Below are positions 28,547 through 38,029 of a DNA stretch of 64,000 nt, piece by piece. The stretch is taken from positions 248,001 through 312,000 of the forward strand of contig CAWFPR010000024.1 in assembly GCA_963817635.1 (NCBI GenBank), given 5' to 3'. The translations under genes were made by a program, and so were the position numbers. Each line of letters begins with the position of its first letter. The stretch's first letter is position 1. The notes beneath the pieces are model-generated. The model searched no databases and was not told the origin of the DNA. It saw only the letters and a program-made list of their open reading frames with translations. The stretch comes from CAWFPR01 sp963817635 (GTDB lineage Bacteria; Acidobacteriota; Vicinamibacteria; Vicinamibacterales; 2-12-FULL-66-21).

Positions 28547-29620
28547 GTGGACCTGCATACCGCCGTCGCCGTGTCGATGCTCCCCGTCTCGCGGGCGCCG
28601 GCTGCGGCCGTCTTCAAGCAACTTCGTCAGCAGTTCGCCTCTCCCTCAATCGAGCACGTGCTCGAGGCGCTGGCGGTGCCTCGCCAGGCGCGCGAGGAGA
28701 TGACCGGCGCGGCCCGGGCTGCCGCGGCGCGCGCCATCGAGGCGGGAGCGACGGCCGGAATGGTGCTGGTGCCGTGGTTCGATACGCGCTACCCTGCGCT
28801 GCTCGACTGCATTCCGGACCCGCCGCCGGTCCTGTGGCTGCGCGGCGATCCGGACGCGCTCGGGCGCCCGGCGGTCGCGGTCATCGGCTCGCGAGCCGCC
28901 ACGAACTATGCGCTGGCCGTGGGGGCGCGCCTCGCGGCGGAGCTCGCCGGACGCTCGATGGTCGTGGTCAGCGGTCTGGCTCGTGGCGTCGACTCGGCAG
29001 CGCATCGCGGCTGTCTCGACGCCGGTGGCGCGACGGTGGCGGTCCTCGGGTCGGGACTCGACCGTGTCTATCCCCCGGAGCACGAGGGCCTGGCCGGCGA
29101 GGTCGCCAGTTCGGGCTGTGTCATCAGCGAGTTAGGGCCAGGCGCGCCGCCACTGCCGGAGCACTTTCCCCTCCGGAACCGGATCATCAGCGGGATCTCG
29201 CTCGCGGTGGTGGTCGTCGAAGCGTCGGAGAAGAGCGGGTCGCTCATCACCGCCCGGTGCGCCATGGAACAGGGGCGGGACGTCATGGCCGTCCCCGGAA
29301 GCGTGCTGACCGGCCGGAACCGCGGCTCCCACAGCCTCTTGAAGGATGGAGCAAAGATCGTGGAGACCGCGGACGATATTCTTGAGGAGCTGGGGTGGCC
29401 CGGAGCGGCACAGCCCGTCGTTTCACCTGGTAAACTATTGAATACAGACCCTTTACTGTCGAAGTTCGAGAGCGGCGAGGTCTACGAGCTCGATGCCCTG
29501 GTTGCGGCGTCCGGGCTGACGGCCTCCCGTCTCCTGACCCGCCTGACCGAGCTCGAACTGCTCGGTCAGGTGACCTCGGTCAGGCCGGGGTGTTTCACAA
29601 GGGTGTTGCCCCGAGGGTAG
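28547..29620 (+). CDS. dprA: DNA-processing protein DprA
   Basis: 357 residues. DprA loads RecA on incoming single strands in transformation. The Rossmann-like core has VAVIGSRAATNYA, VVSGLARGVDSAAHRG, VLGSGLDRVYPPEH, FPLRNRIISGIS and EASEKSGSLITARCAMEQGR. A C-terminal winged-helix domain (LDALVAASGLTASRLLTRLTELELLG) follows. GTG at 28547 is preferred because CGGAGG lies 6 bases upstream; the frame is open from 28466. It directly precedes topA, a very common dprA-topA order. Confidence 0.93.
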   Translation: MDLHTAVAVSMLPVSRAPAAAVFKQLRQQFASPSIEHVLEALAVPRQAREEMTGAARAAAARAIEAGATAGMVLVPWFDTRYPALLDCIPDPPPVLWLRGDPDALGRPAVAVIGSRAATNYALAVGARLAAELAGRSMVVVSGLARGVDSAAHRGCLDAGGATVAVLGSGLDRVYPPEHEGLAGEVASSGCVISELGPGAPPLPEHFPLRNRIISGISLAVVVVEASEKSGSLITARCAMEQGRDVMAVPGSVLTGRNRGSHSLLKDGAKIVETADDILEELGWPGAAQPVVSPGKLLNTDPLLSKFESGEVYELDALVAASGLTASRLLTRLTELELLGQVTSVRPGCFTRVLPRG

Positions 29621-29645
29621 CAAGGTCTGGTAACGTAGGTTCTTT

Positions 29646-32069
29646 ATGGCAAAGTCACTGGTCGTGGTCGAGTCGCCCGCGAAGGCGAAGACCATCAACA
29701 AATACCTCGGCAAGAATTACACGGTCATCGCATCGATGGGCCATGTACGCGACTTGCCGAAAAGCAAACTGGGCGTGGACGTCGACGACAATTTCGAACC
29801 GTCCTACGAGGTGATCGCCAGCCGCAAGAAGATCATCAAGGAACTCAAGGAGGCCGCCAAGGGATCTGATGAAATTTTCATCGCAACCGACCCCGATCGC
29901 GAAGGCGAGGCGATTGGCTGGCATCTGGCCGAAGAGCTCGGAAGCGCCAATCGGAAGAAGATCCGCCGCCTGATGTTCAACGAGATCACCAAGAAGGGCG
30001 TGCTGTCGGCGCTCGAACATCCAACCAAGATCAACAAGCAGATGGTCGATGCCCAGCAGGCGCGGCGGGTGCTGGACCGGCTGGTCGGCTACAAGATCAG
30101 CCCGCTGCTCTGGGACAAGGTCCGCCGGGGCCTCAGCGCGGGCCGGGTCCAATCGGTCACCCTCAAGCTCGTGTGCGATCGCGAGCGGGAAATCGAAGCG
30201 TTCGTGTCCGAGGAGTACTGGATCATCACGGCGCACCTGGCCGGGCCGACCCCTCCGGAGTTCGACGCCAGGCTCCTGAAACAGAACGGGTCGGCCGTCA
30301 AGGTCACCTCCCAGGCACAGTCCGACGCGGTCCTGGCGGACCTGCGCCGGGCGAGCTGGGTGGTGGAGTCGGTCACGACAAAGGAGCGGAAGAAGAACGC
30401 CGTTCCGCCCTTTATCACGAGCAAGCTGCAGCAGGCCGCGCGGTTCCCCGTCAAGAAGACGATGATGATCGCGCAGCAGCTCTACGAAGGGATCGAGCTG
30501 CCGGGCGAGGGGGCCGTTGGCCTCATCACCTACATGCGTACCGACTCGACCCGCGTCGCCGAGCAGGCGATCGCCGAGGTCCGCGGTTTCATCGGCGAGA
30601 AATTCGGGCCGGACTTCGTGCCCGACAAGCCGAACGCCTACAAGACCAAGGCGGATGCGCAGGACGCGCACGAGGCGATCCGTCCGACCTCGATGCAATA
30701 CGATCCTGAAACGGTGCGCGCGTACCTGACGCCGGACCAGTACTATCTCTACCGCCTGATCTGGAACCGGTTCGTCGCCTCGCAGATGCCGCCGGCGACG
30801 TTCGACGACACGACCGTGGACATCAAGGCGGATCAGTACACGTTCCGCGTCAAAGGATCGGTGCCCCGCTTTGCCGGCTGGCTCGCCGTCTACAGCCAGG
30901 AAACGCCGGAGACGCTGTCGGGCCCCGGGCCCGATGCCGCGTCCGCCGAAGACGACGCCGACGCCGCGCTGCTGCCGGCGCTGCGCGAGGGCGACGCCCT
31001 GGCGCTCAAGGACCTGACGCCGGAGCAGAAATTCACCCAGCCGCCGCCGCGCTACAGCGAAGCCACGCTGGTCAAGGCGCTCGAGGAAAACGGCATCGGG
31101 CGCCCGAGCACGTACGCCTCGATCATCAGCGTCATCCAGGCGCGCGACTACGTGAACAAGATCGACAGCCGGTTCAAGCCGACCGTCCTCGGCCGGATGC
31201 TCGTCGATCGGCTGCTCAGTCCGGTCTTCGACGACATCCTCGACGTCGAGTACACGCGCAACCTCGAAGAGGACCTCGACAAGATCGAGGAGGGTTCCTC
31301 GACGTTCGCCAAGACGCTCGCGAGTTTCTACAAGAAGTTCGAGAAGGACCTGAAGCGCGCCGCCAAGGAGATGATCAATCTCAAGGAGGGCGTCGAGCCG
31401 GATCCCGCCGTGGCCTGCGACAAGTGCGGGAAGCCCATGGTCATCAAGGCCGGCAAGTTCGGCCTGTTCCTCGCCTGCAGCGGCTATCCGGAGTGCGAGA
31501 ACACGCGCGAGCTCGAGACGGCGGAGGCGGGCGCCGAAGGCGACGCCCTGGAGGAGGTGTGCGAGAACTGCGGCAAGCCGATGGCGGTCAAGCGCGGCCG
31601 CTTCGGGCAGTTCCTCGCCTGCACGGGATATCCCGAGTGCAAGACGACCCGCAAGATCATCACGACAAAGGCCGGGTCCACCGCCGCGAAGCCGGATCAG
31701 ATCCTCGACGAGAAGTGCCCCAAGTGCGGGTCCAATCTCGTGCTGAAGCAGGGGCGCTTCGGCGAGTTCACGGCCTGCAGCAACTATCCGGCCTGCAAGT
31801 ACGTCAAGCAGAAGTCCACCGGTCTCGTCTGCCCCAAGGACGGCGGCGACGTTGTCGAACGCAAGTCCAAACGCGGCAAGGCATTTTTCGGCTGCGCGAA
31901 CTATCCGGACTGCGACTTCGTCCTCTGGAACCGCCCGGTGCTGGAGCCGTGTCCGAAGTGCGGGGAGAAGTTCCTGATCGAGAAGATCACGAAGCGCCAC
32001 GGCCGCCAGCTGCTGTGCCACCGGGAGGACTGCGACTACGTGCGGTCCGAGGAGCTGGCGCCGGCGTAG
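29646..32069 (+). CDS. topA: DNA topoisomerase I
   Basis: 807 residues. A type IA enzyme that relaxes negative supercoils. The Toprim domain begins at the N-terminus (LVVVESPAKAKTI, DPDREGEAIGWHL). The active-site tyrosine is Tyr296 in TYMRTDSTR. Five zinc-ribbon-like C-terminal modules follow, four with patterns such as CDKCGKP..GLFLACSGYPEC and CENCGKP..GQFLACTGYPEC and the last degenerate. It starts 25 bases after dprA and precedes trmFO. Confidence 0.96.
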   Translation: MAKSLVVVESPAKAKTINKYLGKNYTVIASMGHVRDLPKSKLGVDVDDNFEPSYEVIASRKKIIKELKEAAKGSDEIFIATDPDREGEAIGWHLAEELGSANRKKIRRLMFNEITKKGVLSALEHPTKINKQMVDAQQARRVLDRLVGYKISPLLWDKVRRGLSAGRVQSVTLKLVCDREREIEAFVSEEYWIITAHLAGPTPPEFDARLLKQNGSAVKVTSQAQSDAVLADLRRASWVVESVTTKERKKNAVPPFITSKLQQAARFPVKKTMMIAQQLYEGIELPGEGAVGLITYMRTDSTRVAEQAIAEVRGFIGEKFGPDFVPDKPNAYKTKADAQDAHEAIRPTSMQYDPETVRAYLTPDQYYLYRLIWNRFVASQMPPATFDDTTVDIKADQYTFRVKGSVPRFAGWLAVYSQETPETLSGPGPDAASAEDDADAALLPALREGDALALKDLTPEQKFTQPPPRYSEATLVKALEENGIGRPSTYASIISVIQARDYVNKIDSRFKPTVLGRMLVDRLLSPVFDDILDVEYTRNLEEDLDKIEEGSSTFAKTLASFYKKFEKDLKRAAKEMINLKEGVEPDPAVACDKCGKPMVIKAGKFGLFLACSGYPECENTRELETAEAGAEGDALEEVCENCGKPMAVKRGRFGQFLACTGYPECKTTRKIITTKAGSTAAKPDQILDEKCPKCGSNLVLKQGRFGEFTACSNYPACKYVKQKSTGLVCPKDGGDVVERKSKRGKAFFGCANYPDCDFVLWNRPVLEPCPKCGEKFLIEKITKRHGRQLLCHREDCDYVRSEELAPA

Positions 32070-32120
32070 CGGGGAGCTTCCGGCTGAAAGAAGTCCCCGG
32101 CTTCAGCCGGACGTTCGACC

Positions 32121-33521
32121 ATGTCCATCCACATCATCGGCGGCGGTCTGGCGGGCTCCGAAGCAGCCTGGCAGGCCGCCTCGCCTGACACACCCGTTGT
32201 CCTGCACGAAATGCGGCCGGTGCGTCCAACGGCCGTGCATAAGACGGATCGGCTCGCCGAGCTCGTCTGCAGCAACTCGTTCCGGGGAGACAAACTGGAC
32301 AACGCCGTCGGACTCCTGAAGGAGGAGATGCGGCGGCTCGGCTCCCTCGTCATGCGGGCCGCGGATGCGGCGCGCGTGCCGGCCGGCGCGGCGCTCGCGG
32401 TCGATCGCGAACGCTTCGCCGGCGAAGTGACCCGCGCGATCGCCACGCACCCGCACATCACGCTGGTCCGCGAGGAAGTTGGGCGGGTGCCGCGCGATCC
32501 CGATGGGCCGGTCATCATTGCGACCGGGCCGCTGACCTCCGAATCCCTCTCCGCCGACATCGCCGCCATCGTCGGCCGCGCGCACCTCTATTTCTACGAC
32601 GCCATCAGCCCCATCGTCTCGGCCGAATCGCTCGACATGTCGAAGGTGTTCAGGGCCTCGCGGTGGGGCCGCAACCTGGGCATCGTTCGAGGGGCTCGCC
32701 CGACCGAAGCGGCTGGACCGGCGTGCGGCGTGGACGACGGCGACGGGCATTACCTCAACTGTCCCCTCGACCGCGATCAGTACGCACGCTTCTACGACGC
32801 ACTCATGACGGCCGAAAAGGCGCCCCTCCACGAATTCGACGACGCCAGGTTCTTCGAAGGGTGCCTGCCGATCGAAGTCATGGCGGCGCGCGGCGTGGAC
32901 ACGCTGCGGTTCGGCCCGATGAAGCCGGTCGGGCTCCCGGACCCGCGCACCGGGCGTGAAGCCTACGCGATCGTCCAGCTGCGGCAGGACAACCTCGCCG
33001 GCGATCATTTCAGCCTGGTCGGATTCCAGACACAGATGAAGTGGGGCGAGCAGGCCCGCGTGCTGCAGCTCATACCGGGGCTCGAACGCGCGGAGTTCGT
33101 GCGGTTCGGAATGATCCACCGCAACACGTACATCAACGGGCCGACGGTGCTGCGCGAGACCTGGCAGGTACGGGACCGCGACGGCCTGTTGTTCGCCGGA
33201 CAGATTTCCGGCGTCGAAGGCTACGTCGAGTCCGCCGCGTCCGGCTTGCTGGCCGGCCGCAATGCCGCGGCCCTGGCCCTCGGACGGCCCGTGACGGCGC
33301 CGCCCCGCACCACGGCGATCGGCGCGCTGGCCTACTATGTGTCACACGCGGATCCGCGGCATTATCAGCCGACCAACATCACGTTCGGGATCATGCCGCC
33401 GCTGACTGCCGATGGAGGACGACAGCCGCCGCGCGGAAAGGCGGATCGCAAGGTCGCCCAGTCAGCGCGCGCGCTGGCGGATCTGGAGCGATGGCTGCGT
33501 CCGGCCGATAACCCGGTGTAG
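32121..33521 (+). CDS. trmFO: Folate-dependent tRNA (uracil-5-)-methyltransferase TrmFO
   Basis: 466 residues. This flavoprotein makes 5-methyluridine at position 54 of tRNA using methylenetetrahydrofolate. It has an N-terminal FAD motif (IHIIGGGLAGSEAA), the cysteine-containing LVCSNSFRG block (Cys50) and the catalytic-type Cys248 in EGCLPIEVMAARG. An insertion of about 20 residues precedes HYLNCPLDRDQY, which looks lineage-specific. The C-terminal QISGVEGYVESAASGLLAG is diagnostic. It sits between topA and the recombinase gene. Confidence 0.95.
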   Translation: MSIHIIGGGLAGSEAAWQAASPDTPVVLHEMRPVRPTAVHKTDRLAELVCSNSFRGDKLDNAVGLLKEEMRRLGSLVMRAADAARVPAGAALAVDRERFAGEVTRAIATHPHITLVREEVGRVPRDPDGPVIIATGPLTSESLSADIAAIVGRAHLYFYDAISPIVSAESLDMSKVFRASRWGRNLGIVRGARPTEAAGPACGVDDGDGHYLNCPLDRDQYARFYDALMTAEKAPLHEFDDARFFEGCLPIEVMAARGVDTLRFGPMKPVGLPDPRTGREAYAIVQLRQDNLAGDHFSLVGFQTQMKWGEQARVLQLIPGLERAEFVRFGMIHRNTYINGPTVLRETWQVRDRDGLLFAGQISGVEGYVESAASGLLAGRNAAALALGRPVTAPPRTTAIGALAYYVSHADPRHYQPTNITFGIMPPLTADGGRQPPRGKADRKVAQSARALADLERWLRPADNPV

Positions 33522-33549
33522 TGGCGGACGCGAGCCACCCGCACGTCAC

Positions 33550-34491
33550 ATGAAGGACCATCTTGCCGAGTTCCTCGCGCACCTCGAGCTGAACGAGAAC
33601 GCGTCAGCGCACACCGTTCGCGCCTATGACAGCGATCTGTCGCAGCTCATCACGTTTCTCGCATCGCACCTCGGACGCCGGCGGCCCGACCTGGTTCCCG
33701 CGGACTTCGATCACCTGAACATCCGCGCGTTCCTGGGTGACCTGCACAAACGCGGCAACTCCCGCGCGTCGGCCGCGCGCAAGCTGGCGGCCATCCGGTC
33801 CTTTGGGCGATATCTCAGGCGTGAGGGGCACATCGAAGGCGATCCGGCGGCGCTGGTGGGGACTCCCCGGCGCGAGCAACGCCTGCCTCCACACCTCGGC
33901 GAATCGGAGATGTCGCGCCTGCTGGAGATGCCCGATCCCGCCAGTGCCCTCGGGCGCCGCGACCGGGCGATCCTCGAGCTGTTCTATGCCTCCGGCCTGC
34001 GCCTGAGCGAACTGGTCGGCCTGGGCCTGGAGGACCTGAACCTGTCCGGCCGTGTCGTGCGCGTGCTGGGCAAAGGGCGCAAGGAACGCATCGTTCCGTT
34101 CAACATGACGACCGAAGCGGCCCTGCGGGCATGGCTTCTGGACCGCGAGCGCTTCGACCGCGCTGACGTGCGCGTCTCGGGCGGCCGCGTCGGCCCGCCG
34201 AAGGCCTCGAGGAAAGCGCCGCTCTTCCTCAACTACCGCGGCGGGCGCCTGTCGACCCGCAGCGTCGATCGGCTCGTGCGCAAGTATGTGGCTGCCTGCA
34301 GCACCCGTTTCGGGATCAGCCCGCACGCGCTGCGCCATTCGTTCGCGACCCACCTGCTCGAACGCGGCGCGGACCTTCGCTCGATCCAGGAACTCCTCGG
34401 CCATTCGCGCCTCAGCACGACGCAGCGCTACACGCACGTCAACAGCGCGCAACTGCTCGAGACCTACAGGAAGTCGCATCCGAAGGCCTGA
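33550..34491 (+). CDS. xerC: Tyrosine recombinase, XerC/XerD type
   Basis: 313 residues. It has an N-terminal SAM-like core-binding domain and a C-terminal catalytic domain with Arg151 (GLRLSEL), His259 and Arg262 (HALRHSFATHLL), and the nucleophile Tyr294 (TTQRYTHV). Xer recombinases resolve chromosome dimers at dif. The topA-trmFO-xerC order supports a housekeeping role rather than a phage integrase. A short insertion of about 15 residues precedes KAPLFLNYRGGRLS. XerC versus XerD cannot be settled from this copy alone. Confidence 0.88.
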   Translation: MKDHLAEFLAHLELNENASAHTVRAYDSDLSQLITFLASHLGRRRPDLVPADFDHLNIRAFLGDLHKRGNSRASAARKLAAIRSFGRYLRREGHIEGDPAALVGTPRREQRLPPHLGESEMSRLLEMPDPASALGRRDRAILELFYASGLRLSELVGLGLEDLNLSGRVVRVLGKGRKERIVPFNMTTEAALRAWLLDRERFDRADVRVSGGRVGPPKASRKAPLFLNYRGGRLSTRSVDRLVRKYVAACSTRFGISPHALRHSFATHLLERGADLRSIQELLGHSRLSTTQRYTHVNSAQLLETYRKSHPKA

Positions 34492-34580
34492 ACGCGCGCA
34501 GCCCGGCTTGTCGCTTCTCAATGCAGCGCCGCTGCGGATCGGTCGCGGCGCGTCAATCTGGCCTGACGCGGGCACGCCCG

Positions 34581-35114
34581 TTACCGGAGCGTGGAAACCG
34601 CCGGGCCCGGCGTGAACGGCTGCGCCGGGGCAATCCCGTCGAGGCTCTGCCAGATGGTCGCCCCCGCGTCGGTCGCGAACCCGCGCGAACCGGTCCGTCC
34701 GACCACGAGCGGCACTGCGGTTGCGTAGTAGCCGATTTCGGTCGGGGTGCCGTTGCAGTCCTCGGGGCCAGCTTGCCGGTTGGCATCCGGCTCGAGCATG
34801 ACCGTGTAGCCGCTCTTGAGGGTCGGGTCCTCGGTCACGTCCGGTGAGAGGAAGGCCTGGGTGCCGCCCGGGCAGGGCACGCCAAGTGTGCTCAGGAGGA
34901 TGGCGTGGCCGTTGCCTCCGGCGGTCGAGGCATATGCCGCCTCCGCGCTGTTGACCGCGCGAAGCGAGCCGATCGCCGACGATTCGTTGGCCGAGATGCG
35001 CGCGCGGAGCAGGCCCGGCACCGCAATGGCGGCGATGACGCCGATGATGGCCACGACAATCAGCAACTCGATCACCGTGAACCCTGCCGGGCGACAGGTC
35101 AGGTTGTGTCTCAC
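34581..35114 (-). CDS. Type IV pilin / pseudopilin
   Basis: 177 residues. It has a class III prepilin signal: Gly11 before Phe12, then FTVIELLIVVAIIGVIAAIA, with Glu16 (the +5 Glu of the mature pilin). Prepilin peptidase would cut after Gly11 and methylate the phenylalanine. The C-terminal globular domain has two cysteines (CPGG and EDCNG) that could form the usual disulphide loop. It overlaps the stop of the response regulator gene by 4 bases, so it is cotranscribed with the NtrBC-like pair. It could be a PilA-like major pilin or a minor pseudopilin. Confidence 0.87.
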   Translation of the reverse strand: MRHNLTCRPAGFTVIELLIVVAIIGVIAAIAVPGLLRARISANESSAIGSLRAVNSAEAAYASTAGGNGHAILLSTLGVPCPGGTQAFLSPDVTEDPTLKSGYTVMLEPDANRQAGPEDCNGTPTEIGYYATAVPLVVGRTGSRGFATDAGATIWQSLDGIAPAQPFTPGPAVSTLR

Positions 35115-36511
35115 ACCATCGATTCGACCATCGGCCGTCGTCCACCGCGCGAATAGTCGATGCCGAGCGTCTTGATCTTGTAGTTCATCACGCGCGGGCT
35201 GATGGCGAGCAGCTCCGCGGCGTCTTTCTGCACCCAGTTCGACATCTTGAGCGCTTCGATGATTGCCTGCCGCTCGATTTCCTCGAGCGCGATGCCCGTG
35301 GGCGGGATCCTCACGACGGGGTTGGCTTCGCCCGACGGCTGCGAGGCGAGCTCGCCGAGGGCAAGGTCCGAGCCCGAGATCTGCGGGCCCTCGGTCAGCA
35401 GCACCGCGCGCTCGATCGCGTTCTCGAGCTCACGGATGTTACCCGGCCAGTTGTAGCGCATCAGCAGCTTCTGGGCATCGTTGCCCAGGCCGTCCACCCG
35501 CTTCTTCAATTCGCCGGCGAACCGCCGGAGGAAGAACATGGCGAGCTGGTTGATGTCCTCCTTGCGTTCCCGCAGCGGCGGCATCTCGATCGACACGACG
35601 TTCAGGCGGTAGTACAGGTCCTCGCGGAACTGTCCGCTGGCCACCATCTGCGCCAGGTTGCGATTGGTGGCCGCGATGAGTCGGACGTCCACGCGCAGGG
35701 TGCGCGTCCCGCCGAGGCGCTCGAACTCGTGTTCCTGCAGAACGCGCAGGATCTTGGCCTGGGTGTTCGCACTCATGTCGCCGACTTCGTCCAGGAACAA
35801 CGTGCCCCCGTCGGCCTGTTCGAACCGGCCGACCCGCTGTTTGTCGGCACCGGTGAAGGCCCCCTTCTCGTGGCCGAAGAGTTCGGATTCGAGGAGGTTC
35901 TCCTGAAGCGCCGCGCAGTTCACCTTGACGAAGTTGCGGCCGGCACGCAGCGAATTGTGGTGAACCGCGCCGGCAATCAGCTCCTTTCCGGTACCGGTCT
36001 CGCCCCGGATCAGGCACGTCGTGTGGCTCTTGGCGACTTTCTTCACGATGTCCAGCACCGACTGGAGCGCGCCGCTCGCGCCGACGATGCGGTCGAAGTC
36101 GTAGATGTCCTGCTGCGTGTGGCGGAGGTATTCGATCTCGTGCTTGAGGCGGCGGACCTCGATCGCCTTGGCGATCTTGAGCTCCATCTCCTCGATTTCG
36201 AAAGGCTTCTGCACGAAGTCGAACGCGCCGATCTTCATCGCCTCGACGGCGGTGTGGATCGAGCCGAACGCCGTCATCAGAATGACGGCCGTGCTCGGGT
36301 GCAGCGATTTCGCCGTGCGCAGGACGTCCATACCGTCGCTGCCGCCCATCTTCAGGTCGCTCAGCACGACGTCGAACTGCCCTTCGTGCAGCTTCTCGAT
36401 CGCTACGTTCCCGTTGGGCGCTTCTTCCACTTCATGGTGGGCGTCCGAGAGCGCGCGGACGATGCCGCGGCGCAGTGAATCGTGATCGTCAGCTACAAGA
36501 ATGCGACCCAT
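35111..36511 (-). CDS. NtrC/PilR-like sigma-54 response regulator
   Basis: 466 residues. The receiver domain has Asp52 as the phosphoacceptor (VVLSDLKMGG) and the KPF motif. The AAA+ domain has Walker A GETGTGKE (170-177), the sigma-54 contact loop GAFTGA (217-222) and Walker B TLFLDEVGD. A Fis-type HTH ends the protein (VQKDAAELLAISPRVMNYKIKTLGI). It should activate sigma-54 promoters. Together with the histidine kinase upstream and pilin downstream this resembles the PilS-PilR-pilin arrangement. Confidence 0.93.
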   Translation of the reverse strand: MGRILVADDHDSLRRGIVRALSDAHHEVEEAPNGNVAIEKLHEGQFDVVLSDLKMGGSDGMDVLRTAKSLHPSTAVILMTAFGSIHTAVEAMKIGAFDFVQKPFEIEEMELKIAKAIEVRRLKHEIEYLRHTQQDIYDFDRIVGASGALQSVLDIVKKVAKSHTTCLIRGETGTGKELIAGAVHHNSLRAGRNFVKVNCAALQENLLESELFGHEKGAFTGADKQRVGRFEQADGGTLFLDEVGDMSANTQAKILRVLQEHEFERLGGTRTLRVDVRLIAATNRNLAQMVASGQFREDLYYRLNVVSIEMPPLRERKEDINQLAMFFLRRFAGELKKRVDGLGNDAQKLLMRYNWPGNIRELENAIERAVLLTEGPQISGSDLALGELASQPSGEANPVVRIPPTGIALEEIERQAIIEALKMSNWVQKDAAELLAISPRVMNYKIKTLGIDYSRGGRRPMVESMV

Positions 36512-36562
36512 GGCACAGTCCCTACTCCCTAGTCTCACGTCTCTGGTTCAGCCTCGAGCCCG

Positions 36563-37757
36563 TCATCGGAACAGCTCATGGCTGCCGCTGACGGGCAGGG
36601 TCACCCGGAATCGGGTGCCTCCGCCCGCGCGGGCGCTCACGTCGATACGGCCGTCGTGCGCATCGACGATCTTGCGCACGATCGCGAGTCCCAGGCCCGA
36701 TCCCTGCGGCTTGGTCGTGAAGAACGGACTGAAAATCTTGTCCATCAAGTCGGGTCCGACACCCGGACCGTCGTCGTTCACTTCGACCTGGATCATAGGG
36801 GAGGCGTGCGGCGTCGCCGGTCGCCGCCTCCTCGTCGGGCGCGATCGGCACAGCGCCGATCGTCACGCAGCCCATGCCGCCGAGCGCTTCGAAGGCGTTG
36901 GTCAGCAGGTTCGTGAACAACTGCCGCAGCTGGTGCGGGTCGCCCTGGATTGGCGCGAGGTCCTCGGGCAGCGAGACCGCCACGCTGACGTTGCCCCGCG
37001 GGACGTGGCTCTCTGCCATCGAAATCGCGTCCTGCAGGACGTCCGCAAGCGCGATCCGCTCGAGCTGGAGGCGAATCGGCCGTACGAAGTCGAGCACCTC
37101 CATGACGATGGCGTTGGCCATCTTCGCTTCCTTGATGATGTCGCGGAGGATCGACTGGGCGTCTTCCGAGTCGGTGAGCTGACGCTTCAGGATGCCGGCC
37201 ATGACCTCGATGCCGGCCAGGGGATTCTTGACCTCGTGCGCAATGGCGGCCGCCATCTCCCCGAGCGCGGCCAGGCGGTCGCGAAGCCGCTCGCGCTCCT
37301 CCATCTGCTCGACGAGCGTCAAGTCCTTGAAGAACAGCGCGGCGCCGGTGATCCGCCCGCGCCCGTCGCGCACCTGCGACAGCGTATAGCCGATGACCTT
37401 GCCGGTGCTCTTCAACCGCAGTTCCGCGCGGTTGGGGAGGTGCGACAGCTCGAACGCGCCGGCCACGATCCGGGAAACGTCAGGCTGATCCCTGAGGACC
37501 TGGATGTACGGCCGGCCGATGTCCGAAGCCTGCGGATCGAGCCCCAGCGTGCGGTACGCGACCGCATTCATCACGGCGACGCGACCGTCCTTGGTGACGG
37601 CCAGCACGCCATTGCGCAGATTCCAGACGAGGTCACGGTAGAAGCCCTCCGTGACGGCATCAGCCGCCCGGCTTCGGCCGGAGCGCGGCTTGGCTGCAGC
37701 GCGCGAGGCGACAGACGCGGCACGGCGGGCCGCGATCCGCGGTTTACGAATCGGCAT
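36563..37757 (-). CDS. NtrB/PilS-like sensor histidine kinase (frameshifted)
   Basis: About 397 residues after repair. A basic N-terminus leads to a PAS domain (about 38-145), then the dimerisation domain with phosphoacceptor His174 (AAIAHEVKNPLAG) and the ATPase domain. The frame changes by one base near 36800; the second piece begins MIQVEVNDDGPGVG and carries the G boxes (DGPGVG, GSGLGLAIVRKIVDAHDG). No membrane segment is visible, so the kinase is soluble. It is 51 bases upstream of its partner regulator. Confidence 0.85.
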
Positions 37758-37800
37758 GATGAAATCGGCCGCATGGCCCGGGAGCGGCTCGGACGCCAAT

Positions 37801-37829
37801 ATTGTAATTGTCCGCTTCCGTCCAGCCAA
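37801..37829 (-). promoter_or_regulatory. Candidate promoter of the kinase-regulator-pilin operon
   Basis: On the minus strand: TTGGCT (37824-37829), 17 bases, TACAAT (37801-37806), 43 bases before the kinase start. No -12/-24 sigma-54 element was recognised. Confidence 0.4.
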
Positions 37830-38029
37830 GGTCTTTTCCTTCTGCAGTTTACGGTTGTCACACCTGCGCCGGCCGCACAGGCGCGGTCCGGGAACAGGCG
37901 AGTGCCGCCCCAGCCGATGGGGCAAAGGGTGTGCCCCCGGGTCAACCGGGTGCCTTGCGGGATTTGCTGGGGTTTTGACAGGAAACCTGGCCGGTGCGAG
38001 GCCGCGTTGATTACATTTCGGGGCGCGAA

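Noticed and set aside
29655..32021. A 788-codon minus-strand open frame across topA.
   Set aside because: A shadow of topA codons with leucine/arginine/valine bias and no recognisable domain.
33550..34491. Phage or integron integrase.
   Set aside because: The gene lies in the topA-trmFO-xerC order, has no attachment site or phage genes nearby and matches XerC/D in length.
34581..35114. Sigma-54 promoter directly before the pilin.
   Set aside because: The upstream 150 bases are coding for the regulator, and no GG-N10-GC element at suitable spacing was convincing.
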